A DNA stretch of 64,000 nt from Paenibacillus phytohabitans (GTDB taxonomy: Bacteria > Bacillota > Bacilli > Paenibacillales > Paenibacillaceae). The position numbers and the translations under genes were made by a program. Below, one piece after another: positions 44,024 through 53,089 of this stretch. Location: positions 46,745 through 110,744 of the forward strand of contig NZ_WHOB01000017.1 in assembly GCF_013141775.1 (NCBI RefSeq), read 5' to 3'. The notes beneath the pieces are model-generated. The model had not been told where the DNA came from. It searched no databases and was given only the letters and a program-made list of their open reading frames with translations. Within the stretch, counting starts at the first letter, position 1; each line of letters starts with the position of its first letter.

Positions 44024-46234
44024 CTACTCCACCTTCATATAATACAAATTCGCAGTACTATCCTTCGTAATCGTATGCGCACCCGCTGCAACAGAGACCG
44101 TAGCAATACCATTCGTGATAGTATAGCTGGTTCCATCTACTTTAACTTTGGTTCCTTCGGAGTTGAACACTAATGTTAAAGTCGAGGCTTTGGCTGCTGT
44201 GAATCCAATGCTGGTAGCGCTCTCGATTTTCAGACATTGCGTTAAGGTCAGACCGCCATATACTACAGTTCCTTTACTCGTGGAGAGATTCCCGGAAATA
44301 GAGAAGAAGCTGCTCGTTGTTCCGGATGTAGTGAAGTTATGAACAATTGCCCCAGCAGTGGGCGTTGGCGTTGCAGTCGGCACCGGAGTTGCCGTTGGTA
44401 CAGGTGTTGCTGTTGGTACAGGCGTTGCAGTCGGTACTGGAGTCGCTGTCGGCACCGGAGTTGCCGTTGGCGCAGGTGTTGCTGTTGGCGCTGGTGTTGC
44501 TGTTGGCGCTGGTGTTGCTGTTGGAGTCGGAGTAGGCCCAACCGGACTGGAATTGCCTCCTACCGATACAAGCCCAGACGTGTAACCTCTGATTGCAGAC
44601 ATCAGCGCGGCATTCAGTGCATACGATGCATCATCCACAGAGTCATTGAAAGCCCATGTGAAGTCTCCACCGCCCTGGCGTCCAGCTTCTGCCGTAACGA
44701 CCTGTTCCACAGTGCTCACGCTATCAACATCTGAGGCACTAACTCCCGTATCAACGCTCGTATCGAAGTTGTTATACGCCGTTCCGCCGACTAGAGCTTT
44801 GTATGAGCTTGGGACGGTCTCATTTCTCGAAGAAGCTAAGTAGGCATCAAACGAGGTAGCATTCGCCGGAGCGGTTCCGGTACTGGAGTTGGCATAGATC
44901 AGACTTGCCGCACCAACAACACTGTTGTTGTAGGCTTTAATCACACCCCCGTTTTCGCCGGAGAACGTTCCTTCTTCCCCTATAGCATCTGTGCCTTGCA
45001 GGGAACTAAGCATTGGATCTTTAGTATTTCTGAACACATTCGATTCTACAAAAGCCGAGGCTCCGGTTGTAACGCCGACACCATATTTGGAGACCCCATC
45101 ATAGAAGTTATTATAGACATGAACAGAAGCCACTCTAATCCGCGGATGACGGGAATCCGAATGATCGAACCAGTTATGGTGGAAGGTAACAAAGAATTCT
45201 GCAGATTCACTAAGTCCGACCAGAGCCGCTTTTCCGGAATCAAAATAGTGGTTGTACGAGATAGTGATATACGTTGAGCCTTTCTTGAGGTCCGTTGAAC
45301 CGTCACCCTTAGCCTGGTCCGCGTCACCTCCTGCAGAGCCGTAGAAAATATCGTTATTATGCACCCATACATTCGCATTGCCTGTATCCATGGAGATACC
45401 GTCGTCAGGGAATAACATCACGCCCAGATTTCTGACTTCGACATTCCCGGTATATCTAAGCAGCATTCCCCAGCCGTAGGCATACGCATCTTTCCCGATA
45501 CCCTCGATGGTAATATTCATTTCCGTATAATTGTTTTTACCTTTGACTTCAAGATAACCGCTGCTGTTGAGCTGTCCGCTTAGGTCAGCCGCTGTAACTT
45601 TTCCGATAATCCGGATGGCCAGCGGTGTTGTGTCGTAGCCTTTTTGTCTCAGTGTCAGAATTCCGCCCAGACCAACACCGGTTTGTACTGTACCCGAGCT
45701 GCTGGTTTTCACACCGAGCGTTACGGTTTGTGCATTCTGGGAGGTGATATACAGCACCTGTGCCCCGCTTTTGAGCGTCCCATTATCATTGTAAGCACCT
45801 GAGCCTGTACCAAATTGCGAATTGGCTGAAAAAGCAAATCCGGACCGGTCATACGGCGCTACCGCCAGCGTTCCTGAGACAGTATTTGCCGTCACTGCGC
45901 CTGATGATACGGCCTCAACCTTCATCACATAACTTCCGGCTGCAAGCCCTACGGCATCAGCTCTCCAATAGGAAGAATACTTACGGATCAACTCGTTATT
46001 AATCTGCTGATACTGGGAGTCCGCTGCGCCCGCTGCTTTAACATATACATTATATCCCGATGCATTGCTTACTGGTGACCACTCCACATAAGCAGCTTCA
46101 TTTCCGCCTCCACTGCCCGTTATCGTAAGACCCGCAGCGTGTGCTACCGTAGTTCCCCATCCGCCGGCGATCAGAGATAGTGCAAGAGAAAATAACAAAA
46201 CTATACTGGTTACCTTTGCAACTGTCCTTTTCAT
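44024..46234 (-). CDS. Secreted pectate lyase (PL1) with Pro-Thr linker and C-terminal beta domain
   Basis: The start is ATG 46234 (MKRTVAKVTS, 736 residues), after TTAGGAGGCA; the longer frame upstream contains the cre-like site and is not used. A signal peptide ends near VAHAAG (34). An Fn3-like segment (about 36-125) precedes the PL1 parallel beta-helix (about 130-500), with the Ca-site region DGISMDTGNANVWVHNNDIF and the catalytic FHHNWFDHSDSRHPRIR (Arg365/367 region). A linker of PTATPV/PTATPA repeats follows, then a 105-residue beta-rich domain (VHNFTTSGTTSSFFSISGN...) seen on other Paenibacillus lyases. The enzyme cleaves polygalacturonate outside the cell by beta-elimination. A cre-like site upstream suggests catabolite repression. 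Confidence 0.92.
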   Translation of the reverse strand: MKRTVAKVTSIVLLFSLALSLIAGGWGTTVAHAAGLTITGSGGGNEAAYVEWSPVSNASGYNVYVKAAGAADSQYQQINNELIRKYSSYWRADAVGLAAGSYVMKVEAVSSGAVTANTVSGTLAVAPYDRSGFAFSANSQFGTGSGAYNDNGTLKSGAQVLYITSQNAQTVTLGVKTSSSGTVQTGVGLGGILTLRQKGYDTTPLAIRIIGKVTAADLSGQLNSSGYLEVKGKNNYTEMNITIEGIGKDAYAYGWGMLLRYTGNVEVRNLGVMLFPDDGISMDTGNANVWVHNNDIFYGSAGGDADQAKGDGSTDLKKGSTYITISYNHYFDSGKAALVGLSESAEFFVTFHHNWFDHSDSRHPRIRVASVHVYNNFYDGVSKYGVGVTTGASAFVESNVFRNTKDPMLSSLQGTDAIGEEGTFSGENGGVIKAYNNSVVGAASLIYANSSTGTAPANATSFDAYLASSRNETVPSSYKALVGGTAYNNFDTSVDTGVSASDVDSVSTVEQVVTAEAGRQGGGDFTWAFNDSVDDASYALNAALMSAIRGYTSGLVSVGGNSSPVGPTPTPTATPAPTATPAPTATPAPTATPVPTATPVPTATPVPTATPVPTATPVPTATPTPTAGAIVHNFTTSGTTSSFFSISGNLSTSKGTVVYGGLTLTQCLKIESATSIGFTAAKASTLTLVFNSEGTKVKVDGTSYTITNGIATVSVAAGAHTITKDSTANLYYMKVE
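44358..44536. repeat. 18-bp minisatellite encoding the Pro-Thr linker
   Basis: About ten near-identical 18-bp units encode PTATPA or PTATPV on the minus strand. Adjacent units differ at only one to three bases, so unit number can change by slippage and alter linker length. Confidence 0.85.
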
Positions 46235-46272
46235 TTCATTGCCTCCTAATTTTAATTTGTTGCAGATCCTTC

Positions 46273-46286
46273 TGTAACCGCTTGCA
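46273..46286 (-). promoter_or_regulatory. cre-like CcpA site upstream of the pectate lyase gene
   Basis: TGTAACCGCTTGCA (plus strand) matches TGWNANCGNTNWCA with one mismatch on either strand. It lies 39-52 bases before the lyase start, a position compatible with repression by CcpA when glucose is present. Confidence 0.55.
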
Positions 46287-46534
46287 ATAATCTGTGATGC
46301 TCCTCTTGCACCTCCTCTTGTACCGGCTAATCCGAACCGTTGAAGCAGGATGAGATGAACCCTCTCGGACAACCCGAGCATATCAAATGTGAAAAGGGTG
46401 CTTAAACAATCATTTGCTCATATTGGCAGTAATTCTGCGGTATTATGAGTTAATGATTATTTCGCAGTGAGATGATACCCGGCATAAGCTTTGTTGAGCT
46501 TACAAGGGGCCGTTAGAGCCAGATTCGCATAAAC

Positions 46535-46563
46535 AAAAAAGACACCCCTTAAGGTGTCTTTTT
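46535..46563 (-). terminator. GACACC-type hairpin beyond the DUF948 gene start region
   Basis: GACACCCCTTAAGGTGTC (46541-46558), with A6 before and T5 after, is a near-perfect bidirectional hairpin. It lies 8 bases beyond the DUF948 stop and terminates that gene on the minus strand. The 274-bp stretch between it and the lyase start (46563-46234 region) holds the cre site and no gene. Confidence 0.85.
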
Positions 46564-46570
46564 CTGAAAT

Positions 46571-46960
46571 TTATTGAAATTTTGTATTGACGCGAATGGG
46601 GATGCTTTGTTGCTTGACTGGAGGTTTTTCGGATTCTTGATTTAAATTTTGCCCTATTTCCGAAGCGTTTTTTTTGAATGTCTCTGTCACGGTCTGAATC
46701 ACTTCACCCACATTGTGCGCAGATTCAAAAATCGGATCTATCGTTTTGATTTTACCTTTCACATCCCTGGTAACCTGATTAGCCGTATGAATGAGTTGGG
46801 TAGCCTCTCCTGTTAAGCCATGAATCGCATTTCTTACGTCAACCAGCGTCTTATTGGTCTCTGAGAGTGTAGTCATTCCTTTGCGCAGCGTAAGAATCAA
46901 GAAACCAACCAGACAGATAAAAGCAACTGCAGCCAAAGCAATACTAAGTTGGATAACCAT
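46571..46960 (-). CDS. DUF948 membrane protein
   Basis: The start is ATG 46960 (MVIQLSIALAAVAFICLV, 129 residues), with AGGAGGTG upstream; the longer frame lacks a ribosome site. One N-terminal membrane helix (residues 3-25) is followed by a long amphipathic helical region (TTLSETNKTLVDVRNAIHGLTGEATQLIHTANQVTRDVKGKI) with heptad-like spacing, the pattern of DUF948 (YtxG-like) proteins. In Bacillus these are general-stress or cell-envelope proteins. A Gln/Pro-rich tail ends the protein. No operon partner is visible. Confidence 0.85.
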   Translation of the reverse strand: MVIQLSIALAAVAFICLVGFLILTLRKGMTTLSETNKTLVDVRNAIHGLTGEATQLIHTANQVTRDVKGKIKTIDPIFESAHNVGEVIQTVTETFKKNASEIGQNLNQESEKPPVKQQSIPIRVNTKFQ

Positions 46961-47057
46961 GCAACACCTCCTGTAGTTCCACTGTATGTCCAACTTGTTG
47001 GGTTCATTCCTTCAATTGCCCTCAAGCAGGTTTTCCCGGCCGAATTTGTTCTACTTC

Positions 47058-50000
47058 CTATTCCTGATCCTTCACTGCAAGCGTTCTGAGCAGAACCGTG
47101 ACCGTTTCCGCCCTCGTCGCGGCATCTTTCGGGAAGAAGCAGTTATTACCCTTACCCTGCATAATCCCCAGATTCTTCATCTCGGCTGCCGCTCCAACCG
47201 CCCAGACCGGGATGTCGCGGTCATCCGCGAATCCAGCGGAATGAGCTTTGGGTACAAGGTCTAATGCCCTCGCCAGCATTACGGCCATTTCCGATCTCGT
47301 CATAGGCGCATCGGGACGGAAGTTACTATTGTTATCTCCCTGGATAAGCCCCAAGCCTACAGCCCGTGCAACAGCTGCCTTGGCCCATTGCCCGATCCGG
47401 TCAGTGTCCTTGAAGGACAGGATTGCTTCTTCGTTCTGAAGCTTCAGCGAATTCGCCAGCATCACCGCGAATTCAGCGCGCGTTACCGTGCGATCGGGCC
47501 GGAACGAGCCGTCCCGATAACCTGTGATCATTCCCCTCTTCTCTGCTTCCAGGATATTGGCTTCGGCCCAATGACCGCCAATATCCGCGAAGGCATGACC
47601 GGGTACCGGAACGTCCGGCGTGTCCGAACCGCCGTTTGGATCATCGCTTGGATTAACGTTCGGATTATTGGGAGTTACCGGCGGACTCACGGGAGCTCCT
47701 CCTCCCGAATGTCCTCCGCTTCCGCCGTTTGAACGCTCGTTTACGGAAACGTTTATTTTCCCCGTAACGGACGGATTTGCGGTCAAGACGGCTGTAATCG
47801 TCACTTCTCCGGCTGCGGAAGGCGCTGTAAAGACCATGCTGAACCGGCCGTTCGCATCCGTGACTGTCTTTGAGCTTTGGAAGCTGCCCGACGAAGCTGC
47901 GACTTCGGCCTCCACGCCGGAGACCGGAAGATTGTCACTGTCGTAGACGATTCCCGCAACGGATACATCGTCTCCCACCGTCACGGCAGACGGCGTCGCC
48001 TGGAGTTCGATTAGAACGGGTACTTGTGCAGCCTTAATTACGGAGACGGTAATCTTATCCGTCACGGCCGGACTCGCCGTCAAGACGGCTGTAATCGTCA
48101 CTTCTCCGGCTGCGGAAGGCGCCGTAAAGACCGTGCTGAACCGGCCGTTCGCGTCTGTTACTGCTTTGGCACTCTCAATGCTCCCTGACGAGGCCGCAAT
48201 TTCGACCTCTACGCCCGGGACCGGAAGATCGCCGCCGTCGTAGACGACTCCCGTAACGGACACCTTGCCTCCAACCATCACGGAAGACGGTGCCTCCTGG
48301 AGTTCGATCCGGGAGGGCACTTGTACGACCCCTTCTACGTAAACGGTAGTCGTCCCGCTCACAGACGGATTCGCGGTCAAGGCTGCTGTAATCGTCACTT
48401 CTCCGGCAGCAGACGACGCTGTAAAGACTGTGCTGAACCGGCCGTTAACGTCCGTTACCACACTGGCATCATTGACACTGCCCGATGCAGCCGCGATCTC
48501 GACCTCTACGCCGGATACCGGAAGATCATCACTGTCGTAGACGGCTCCCGTAACGGATACGATGCCTCCGGATGTCACGGAAGACGGCGCTGCCTGAAGT
48601 TCGATTCGGGCGGGCACTTGTACGTCCTGGTTCACGGATACGGTAACCGTATCCGTCACGGTCGGACTTGCAGGCAGGACAACCGCGATCGTCACTTCTC
48701 CGGCTGCGGAAGGCGCGGTATAGACCGTGTTGAACCGGCCGTTAACGTCCGTTACTGCTTTAGCCGTTTCGATGCTGCCCGATGCAGACGCGATTTCGAC
48801 CTCCACGCCGGGGACCGGAAGATCGGCGCCATCGTAGACTACACCTGTAACGGACACTTTGCCTCCAGCCGCCACGGAAGATGGCGTTGCTTCTAGTTCA
48901 ACCCGGGCTGGAACCTTTTGTACGTTCTCTGGACCATACACTTTAAATTCCCAGAGCGAGTAGCCGTACGTGGTCGCTCTTTTCGTACCATACATCCGGA
49001 CGTACCTTGCATTCACCGGTTCGAAGGAGATCTCATCGATTTCTCCGTCTCCGGTGGCGGTACTGTATACTGTCGTCCAGTCCGCCGTGTTGTCAGAAAT
49101 CTGGATTTGGTACTCCTTCCCATACGCACTTTCCCAATGCAGCATGACCTTCGTGATGGGTTGGCTGGAGCCAAGATCGGCGTAAATCCACTGCGGATCA
49201 GCATAGTTAGATCCCCAGCGGGTCGTCAATGACCCGTCAACCGCATTTCCGGGAGACACATCGGCGGCTCTGGCCGAGCTTGCCGTTACTTTCATGCCTT
49301 CGGCGAGATTGGGTGCCACTGCCTCAAACACATTAAATTCAGCAAGCGAATAGCCGTCCCCGGTGCCCTGCTGAACGCCCAGCATCCGGACGAATCTGGC
49401 ATTGACCTTACCAAAGGAAAGTTCGTCGATTCCGCCATCCCCCATCGAAGTTGTATAAACGTCCTTCCAGGTGACAGCATCCTCCGACACTTGAATTTTA
49501 TAGCCTTTCCCGTACGCCTTTTCCCAATTTAGCCTAACTTTATGGATCATATATTGATCTTGCAGATCGACATAAATCCACTCGTTGTCCGAAGCACTTG
49601 AACTCCAATAGGAACTTCTGTATAGATCGGTTGCATTCGAGGCAAATTGCTTGCCTTGGCTGGAGGAAGCGGTCGCTCCTTTACTGTAAGCGAGATCGAA
49701 CCCTCTGTCGTCGAGAGAGGTTCCCTCGTTTAGCGTCATGCTCCGGCCGGTAAACGTATCCTTGCCGAGTCTGAAGGTAGTCGTGGTTTTTTCTCCGTTA
49801 CGGTTCAGCGTTACGTTCACTGTAATCCCCGGCGTTTCTGGATTAGCGACCGAGATGCGTACAGGTGAAGCGGATTCGTCAATGATTACCGTGGACGGAT
49901 TATCCACGGTGACCGTCAAGCCGTCTCTTAGCGTCACCGTCCCGGGTTGATAGAACAGCAATTCCGCAATGCCAAGGGAATTGTGCCGGACTGCCTGAAC

Positions 50001-51914
50001 CGACGGTGTATTCGCAAGAATACTGACCGGGCTCGGGCTCACGCTTGCGTAGCTGCTGACCTCTTCAGGGGTTTTATTCGGCAATACGATATATTCATAG
50101 GAAGCGTTAGTCGGTTTCACGCCATGATCGAGCCATATTGAAAAAACCGGCTTGGTGATCGGCTCCGTTGAGCTTCCCGTGATGACATCGCCCCATTTTC
50201 CCGTCTTCGTCTCCCGCTTCACTTGAAAGCCGGTAGGATTCGGGAAAACATAGCCGATCTTATCGTTATATGCCCAGCGCCCGTTAGCCTGCACCGTTCC
50301 GTCCGCTATTACTTTTCCGTCTACGAGCACATCCCCTGCCGCCAGACTTTGGTTCAATGTTGTATGGACCGGTGCAGCGTTAGTTGAAGCGATACCTGTG
50401 CCTAGCGCCACCATTTCATCATCGAAAAAGAAGTAGCCTTTTTTGCCGCTTGTACTCAGCTTGTTGAAATCAAACGCTGTGGCTCCATAACGCTCGTTGG
50501 TCACGCCGCCTACAAATGTTTTGGGATTGTTGAAATTCGCATCCTTCGTGAGTACATACGGTGCCGTCGTACCTGGAACATGGGCCCAGTCCATCAGCGG
50601 GTAAACCGTCCTGTATTCATCCCCGGTTCTCTGAATGGCAGTGGCTCCTTGCGGCGTCCAGTAGAGCAGGTTATATCCGCTAGGATTAATGGTTCTCCAC
50701 TCCCCGCCTTTGACCGTGCTGGAAGACATCTTGACCGTAATCCCATAATCATCCCGCATATGCGAGGAGACTAGCGTCTGCCATTGCGTCATATTGCTAG
50801 CATCCAGTCCGTTGCTCGTGCTCGTACCAATACTGCGGATGTTCTCAAGAAAACCCGCAAACTCGGCTGCGCGCTTCGGATTGGCCGCCTGCATCCACTG
50901 CAGCGGATCTTCATAGAAGGTCAAAGCCGCGCTAGCATAATCCGGCCACTCCGGTCCATTCATCCCCATACCCAGATCGGCAACATCGCCTCTCACGAGG
51001 TACCTGGTGCCGTCCAGCAGGTAGGATGATAACGAATCAATCGCCGCCTTGCTGTACGAGAATGAGGTGTCCGAGGTTACATATGCCCAGAATGACATAT
51101 CTCTGGCAAAGCTTCTTCCATAGCCCGTCGTATAATTCGTTTTGCCATGCATGAAGAATGACATGTCTGACTGGATTCCCGTCACAGTCGCCGTCACATT
51201 GGATAGCACATTAAACGCTTCCACAGCGTTCCGGACGATCTGGGCATCCTCCAGCAATAAGCCGCGGATCATATAATTCTGATTGTACCAGGATGAGTTG
51301 GCTCCATCGACAGTATGAGGGCTGCTGTCCAGCGTGCCGATTATATTGGAAGCTTGCGCTTCTGTTAAATAGCCTTCACATAAAAGCGCGATTTTCCCCA
51401 GCCTTAATTGCTTGCCGATTCCGGTCTCCCACCAGTTGGTGGATGTCGGCTTCACCGTAAACCAATAGTCCAGCCCCTTTTGAATGCCTCCTAACAGGGT
51501 TTCATTATGATAGTATGGACCCTTCGGATCAGCAAACGCCTGAGCCATTGACTGCAGCCGGTCTAAGGCGAGATAAGGCGACCAGGCCCTCCCATTGGCA
51601 CTGGAGGCTGTACTCGCATAATCTACATCCCCCCAGCTTCCATTGGCGTTTTGATTGGATAAGTACGTACCGGCCTGAGATTTATAGGTCCATTCGACCC
51701 GGCCGTTCGTTCCATCGTTGATGATATCTTTGGAGACATAAAATTCCGCCGTCCGGTTTTTCATCAATTTTATTTCAGCGATCTCTGGAGAAACGTTGGC
51801 CGCCCCGGGCGTGCTCGCCGATACGGGCGAATATAACCCTATGGAGGATATCAACAAACAAACAATACCAAGACATGTCCATCTCTTTACAAACCTTTGT
51901 CTTTTGTCAGTCAT
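47058..51914 (-). CDS. SLH-anchored polysaccharide lyase family 8 with discoidin and Ig-like modules
   Basis: The start is ATG 51914, nine bases after AAAGGAG (1618 residues); an ATG two codons earlier is too close. A signal peptide ends near SVSA. The PL8 lyase occupies about 45-690, with candidate catalytic Asn206 (VDGANSSWYN), His256 and Tyr265 (FMHGKTNYTTGYG, the exact His-to-Tyr spacing of hyaluronate and xanthan lyases). Two F5/8-type discoidin modules follow, then four invasin-type Ig repeats (about 95 residues each) and three SLH domains (1440-1618) that bind secondary cell-wall polymer. The enzyme would cleave a uronic-acid polysaccharide on the cell surface. Neighbouring GH130 and ABC genes complete a utilisation locus. 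Hyaluronan, chondroitin or xanthan cannot be told apart here. Confidence 0.9.
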   Translation of the reverse strand: MTDKRQRFVKRWTCLGIVCLLISSIGLYSPVSASTPGAANVSPEIAEIKLMKNRTAEFYVSKDIINDGTNGRVEWTYKSQAGTYLSNQNANGSWGDVDYASTASSANGRAWSPYLALDRLQSMAQAFADPKGPYYHNETLLGGIQKGLDYWFTVKPTSTNWWETGIGKQLRLGKIALLCEGYLTEAQASNIIGTLDSSPHTVDGANSSWYNQNYMIRGLLLEDAQIVRNAVEAFNVLSNVTATVTGIQSDMSFFMHGKTNYTTGYGRSFARDMSFWAYVTSDTSFSYSKAAIDSLSSYLLDGTRYLVRGDVADLGMGMNGPEWPDYASAALTFYEDPLQWMQAANPKRAAEFAGFLENIRSIGTSTSNGLDASNMTQWQTLVSSHMRDDYGITVKMSSSTVKGGEWRTINPSGYNLLYWTPQGATAIQRTGDEYRTVYPLMDWAHVPGTTAPYVLTKDANFNNPKTFVGGVTNERYGATAFDFNKLSTSGKKGYFFFDDEMVALGTGIASTNAAPVHTTLNQSLAAGDVLVDGKVIADGTVQANGRWAYNDKIGYVFPNPTGFQVKRETKTGKWGDVITGSSTEPITKPVFSIWLDHGVKPTNASYEYIVLPNKTPEEVSSYASVSPSPVSILANTPSVQAVRHNSLGIAELLFYQPGTVTLRDGLTVTVDNPSTVIIDESASPVRISVANPETPGITVNVTLNRNGEKTTTTFRLGKDTFTGRSMTLNEGTSLDDRGFDLAYSKGATASSSQGKQFASNATDLYRSSYWSSSASDNEWIYVDLQDQYMIHKVRLNWEKAYGKGYKIQVSEDAVTWKDVYTTSMGDGGIDELSFGKVNARFVRMLGVQQGTGDGYSLAEFNVFEAVAPNLAEGMKVTASSARAADVSPGNAVDGSLTTRWGSNYADPQWIYADLGSSQPITKVMLHWESAYGKEYQIQISDNTADWTTVYSTATGDGEIDEISFEPVNARYVRMYGTKRATTYGYSLWEFKVYGPENVQKVPARVELEATPSSVAAGGKVSVTGVVYDGADLPVPGVEVEIASASGSIETAKAVTDVNGRFNTVYTAPSAAGEVTIAVVLPASPTVTDTVTVSVNQDVQVPARIELQAAPSSVTSGGIVSVTGAVYDSDDLPVSGVEVEIAAASGSVNDASVVTDVNGRFSTVFTASSAAGEVTITAALTANPSVSGTTTVYVEGVVQVPSRIELQEAPSSVMVGGKVSVTGVVYDGGDLPVPGVEVEIAASSGSIESAKAVTDANGRFSTVFTAPSAAGEVTITAVLTASPAVTDKITVSVIKAAQVPVLIELQATPSAVTVGDDVSVAGIVYDSDNLPVSGVEAEVAASSGSFQSSKTVTDANGRFSMVFTAPSAAGEVTITAVLTANPSVTGKINVSVNERSNGGSGGHSGGGAPVSPPVTPNNPNVNPSDDPNGGSDTPDVPVPGHAFADIGGHWAEANILEAEKRGMITGYRDGSFRPDRTVTRAEFAVMLANSLKLQNEEAILSFKDTDRIGQWAKAAVARAVGLGLIQGDNNSNFRPDAPMTRSEMAVMLARALDLVPKAHSAGFADDRDIPVWAVGAAAEMKNLGIMQGKGNNCFFPKDAATRAETVTVLLRTLAVKDQE

Positions 51915-51953
51915 GTACATGCGCTCCTTTGTCTATCTAAATTCAATCGTTTA

Positions 51954-51967
51954 TGATAGCGCTTTCC
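51954..51967 (-). promoter_or_regulatory. cre-like CcpA site upstream of the PL8 lyase
   Basis: TGATAGCGCTTTCC differs from TGWNANCGNTNWCA at only the last base. It lies 40-53 bases before the lyase start, the same spacing as the cre-like site of the pectate lyase. Confidence 0.6.
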
Positions 51968-51982
51968 TTTTTATGGATTGAA

Positions 51983-52004
51983 GAAGGCAGCTCGCACTGC
52001 CTTC
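51983..52004 (-). terminator. Hairpin between the GH130 and PL8 genes
   Basis: GAAGGCAG (51983-51990) pairs with CTGCCTTC (51997-52004) around six bases. No T-run follows on the minus strand, so it may be a partial terminator or an mRNA-stabilising stem that separates transporter/GH130 expression from that of the lyase. Confidence 0.5.
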
Positions 52005-52010
52005 AGCCTT

Positions 52011-53057
52011 CTACACTAGCGTATTAAATATATCCTCCAGCGGTATATCCGCCACTGCCATCACTTCGTCTGCAGCACCGTAATACATACGGACCGTCTG
52101 ATCCAGCAGCAGGGCTCCGCACGAAAACACGACCTTACCGAAGAATCCATTCACCTCATAGGCAGCTTCCGGCTCCAATACAGGTACACGTGATCTCGCA
52201 ATTACCTTGGCAGGGTTCTCCAGATCAAGCAGCACCGCGCCCATACAATAGCGGTGCTTGCTGTCCGCTCCGTGGTACAGCGCCAGCCAGCCGCGTTCGG
52301 TTCGAATCGGAACCGCCCCGCCGCCCATACGAGCCGAATCCCAGCCTTGTTCGCTTAGCCCCATCAGGAAGCGGTGATTCCCCCAATGGTCGAGATCGGG
52401 CGATTCGGCGATCCACATCTCGGGAGAGCCGAACGACTTGGGCACCGGACGGTGCAAAGCGTAATATTTGCCGTTAATTTTATCCGGGAAGATCATGACA
52501 TCCTTATTCTCGGGAGCCAGCATAAGTCCACGGCGTTTGAATGTCCGGAAATCCCGGGTCTCTGCCAGGCCGGCGCCAACGCCGCGGGCAGAAGCAGAGC
52601 TGTAAGTAATATAATAGATATCCCCGATTTGGGTCACACGCGGATCTTCAATTCCCCACGCTTCCAGAGCGTGCTCCGGGAACAGAGCCGGCTGCGGCTC
52701 CACATCGAAATGAATGCCATCCTTGCTTCGCGCCACCCGCAGATGAGATAAGGAGGTGAGCATAACCGTTTGTCCATCCTTCGCAACGAAGCGCGAGTCG
52801 GAGAAATCATAGCCCGGATCGGTCTTGTCGTAACGTTCTACAAGTACCTCCGTACCCTCTTCATTCAGCCTGGGGACGAGCACTTCGTCCGCCCGGTCCG
52901 ATAACGGCGCTTCTGCAATACGCAGTAAAAGAATCGTTTCATCCTTTAACTGCGCAACACCTGCATTAAACGCACCCAGCACCCGAAAGTCGGAACGGGA
53001 GGGGGCGACATCCCGGGCCCGTATAACAGGATTTTGCGCACTGCGCTGTATGTTCAT
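52011..53057 (-). CDS. GH130 beta-mannoside phosphorylase-like enzyme
   Basis: The 348-residue protein starts at ATG 53057 behind AAAGAGG. It shows the five-bladed propeller pattern of GH130 with the catalytic Asp138 in AWGIEDPRVT. Basic residues needed for phosphate binding are visible in the ALHRPVPKSFG and GLSEQGWDSARMGGGAVPI stretches. GH130 enzymes phosphorolyse beta-mannosides (for example Man-GlcNAc, Man-Glc, mannobiose) to mannose 1-phosphate; a few are hydrolases. It is cotranscribed with the upstream binding protein (32-base gap). A role on oligosaccharides released by the surface PL8 lyase is likely, but the exact linkage is unknown. Confidence 0.87.
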   Translation of the reverse strand: MNIQRSAQNPVIRARDVAPSRSDFRVLGAFNAGVAQLKDETILLLRIAEAPLSDRADEVLVPRLNEEGTEVLVERYDKTDPGYDFSDSRFVAKDGQTVMLTSLSHLRVARSKDGIHFDVEPQPALFPEHALEAWGIEDPRVTQIGDIYYITYSSASARGVGAGLAETRDFRTFKRRGLMLAPENKDVMIFPDKINGKYYALHRPVPKSFGSPEMWIAESPDLDHWGNHRFLMGLSEQGWDSARMGGGAVPIRTERGWLALYHGADSKHRYCMGAVLLDLENPAKVIARSRVPVLEPEAAYEVNGFFGKVVFSCGALLLDQTVRMYYGAADEVMAVADIPLEDIFNTLV

Positions 53058-53089
53058 ATGAAGTACCTCTTTCAGTATTTTAAGTGCTT

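Noticed and set aside
44358..44585. A plus-strand frame of GVAVGTGVAVG repeats
   Set aside because: It is the antisense reading of the 18-bp linker repeats of the pectate lyase and has no start signals.
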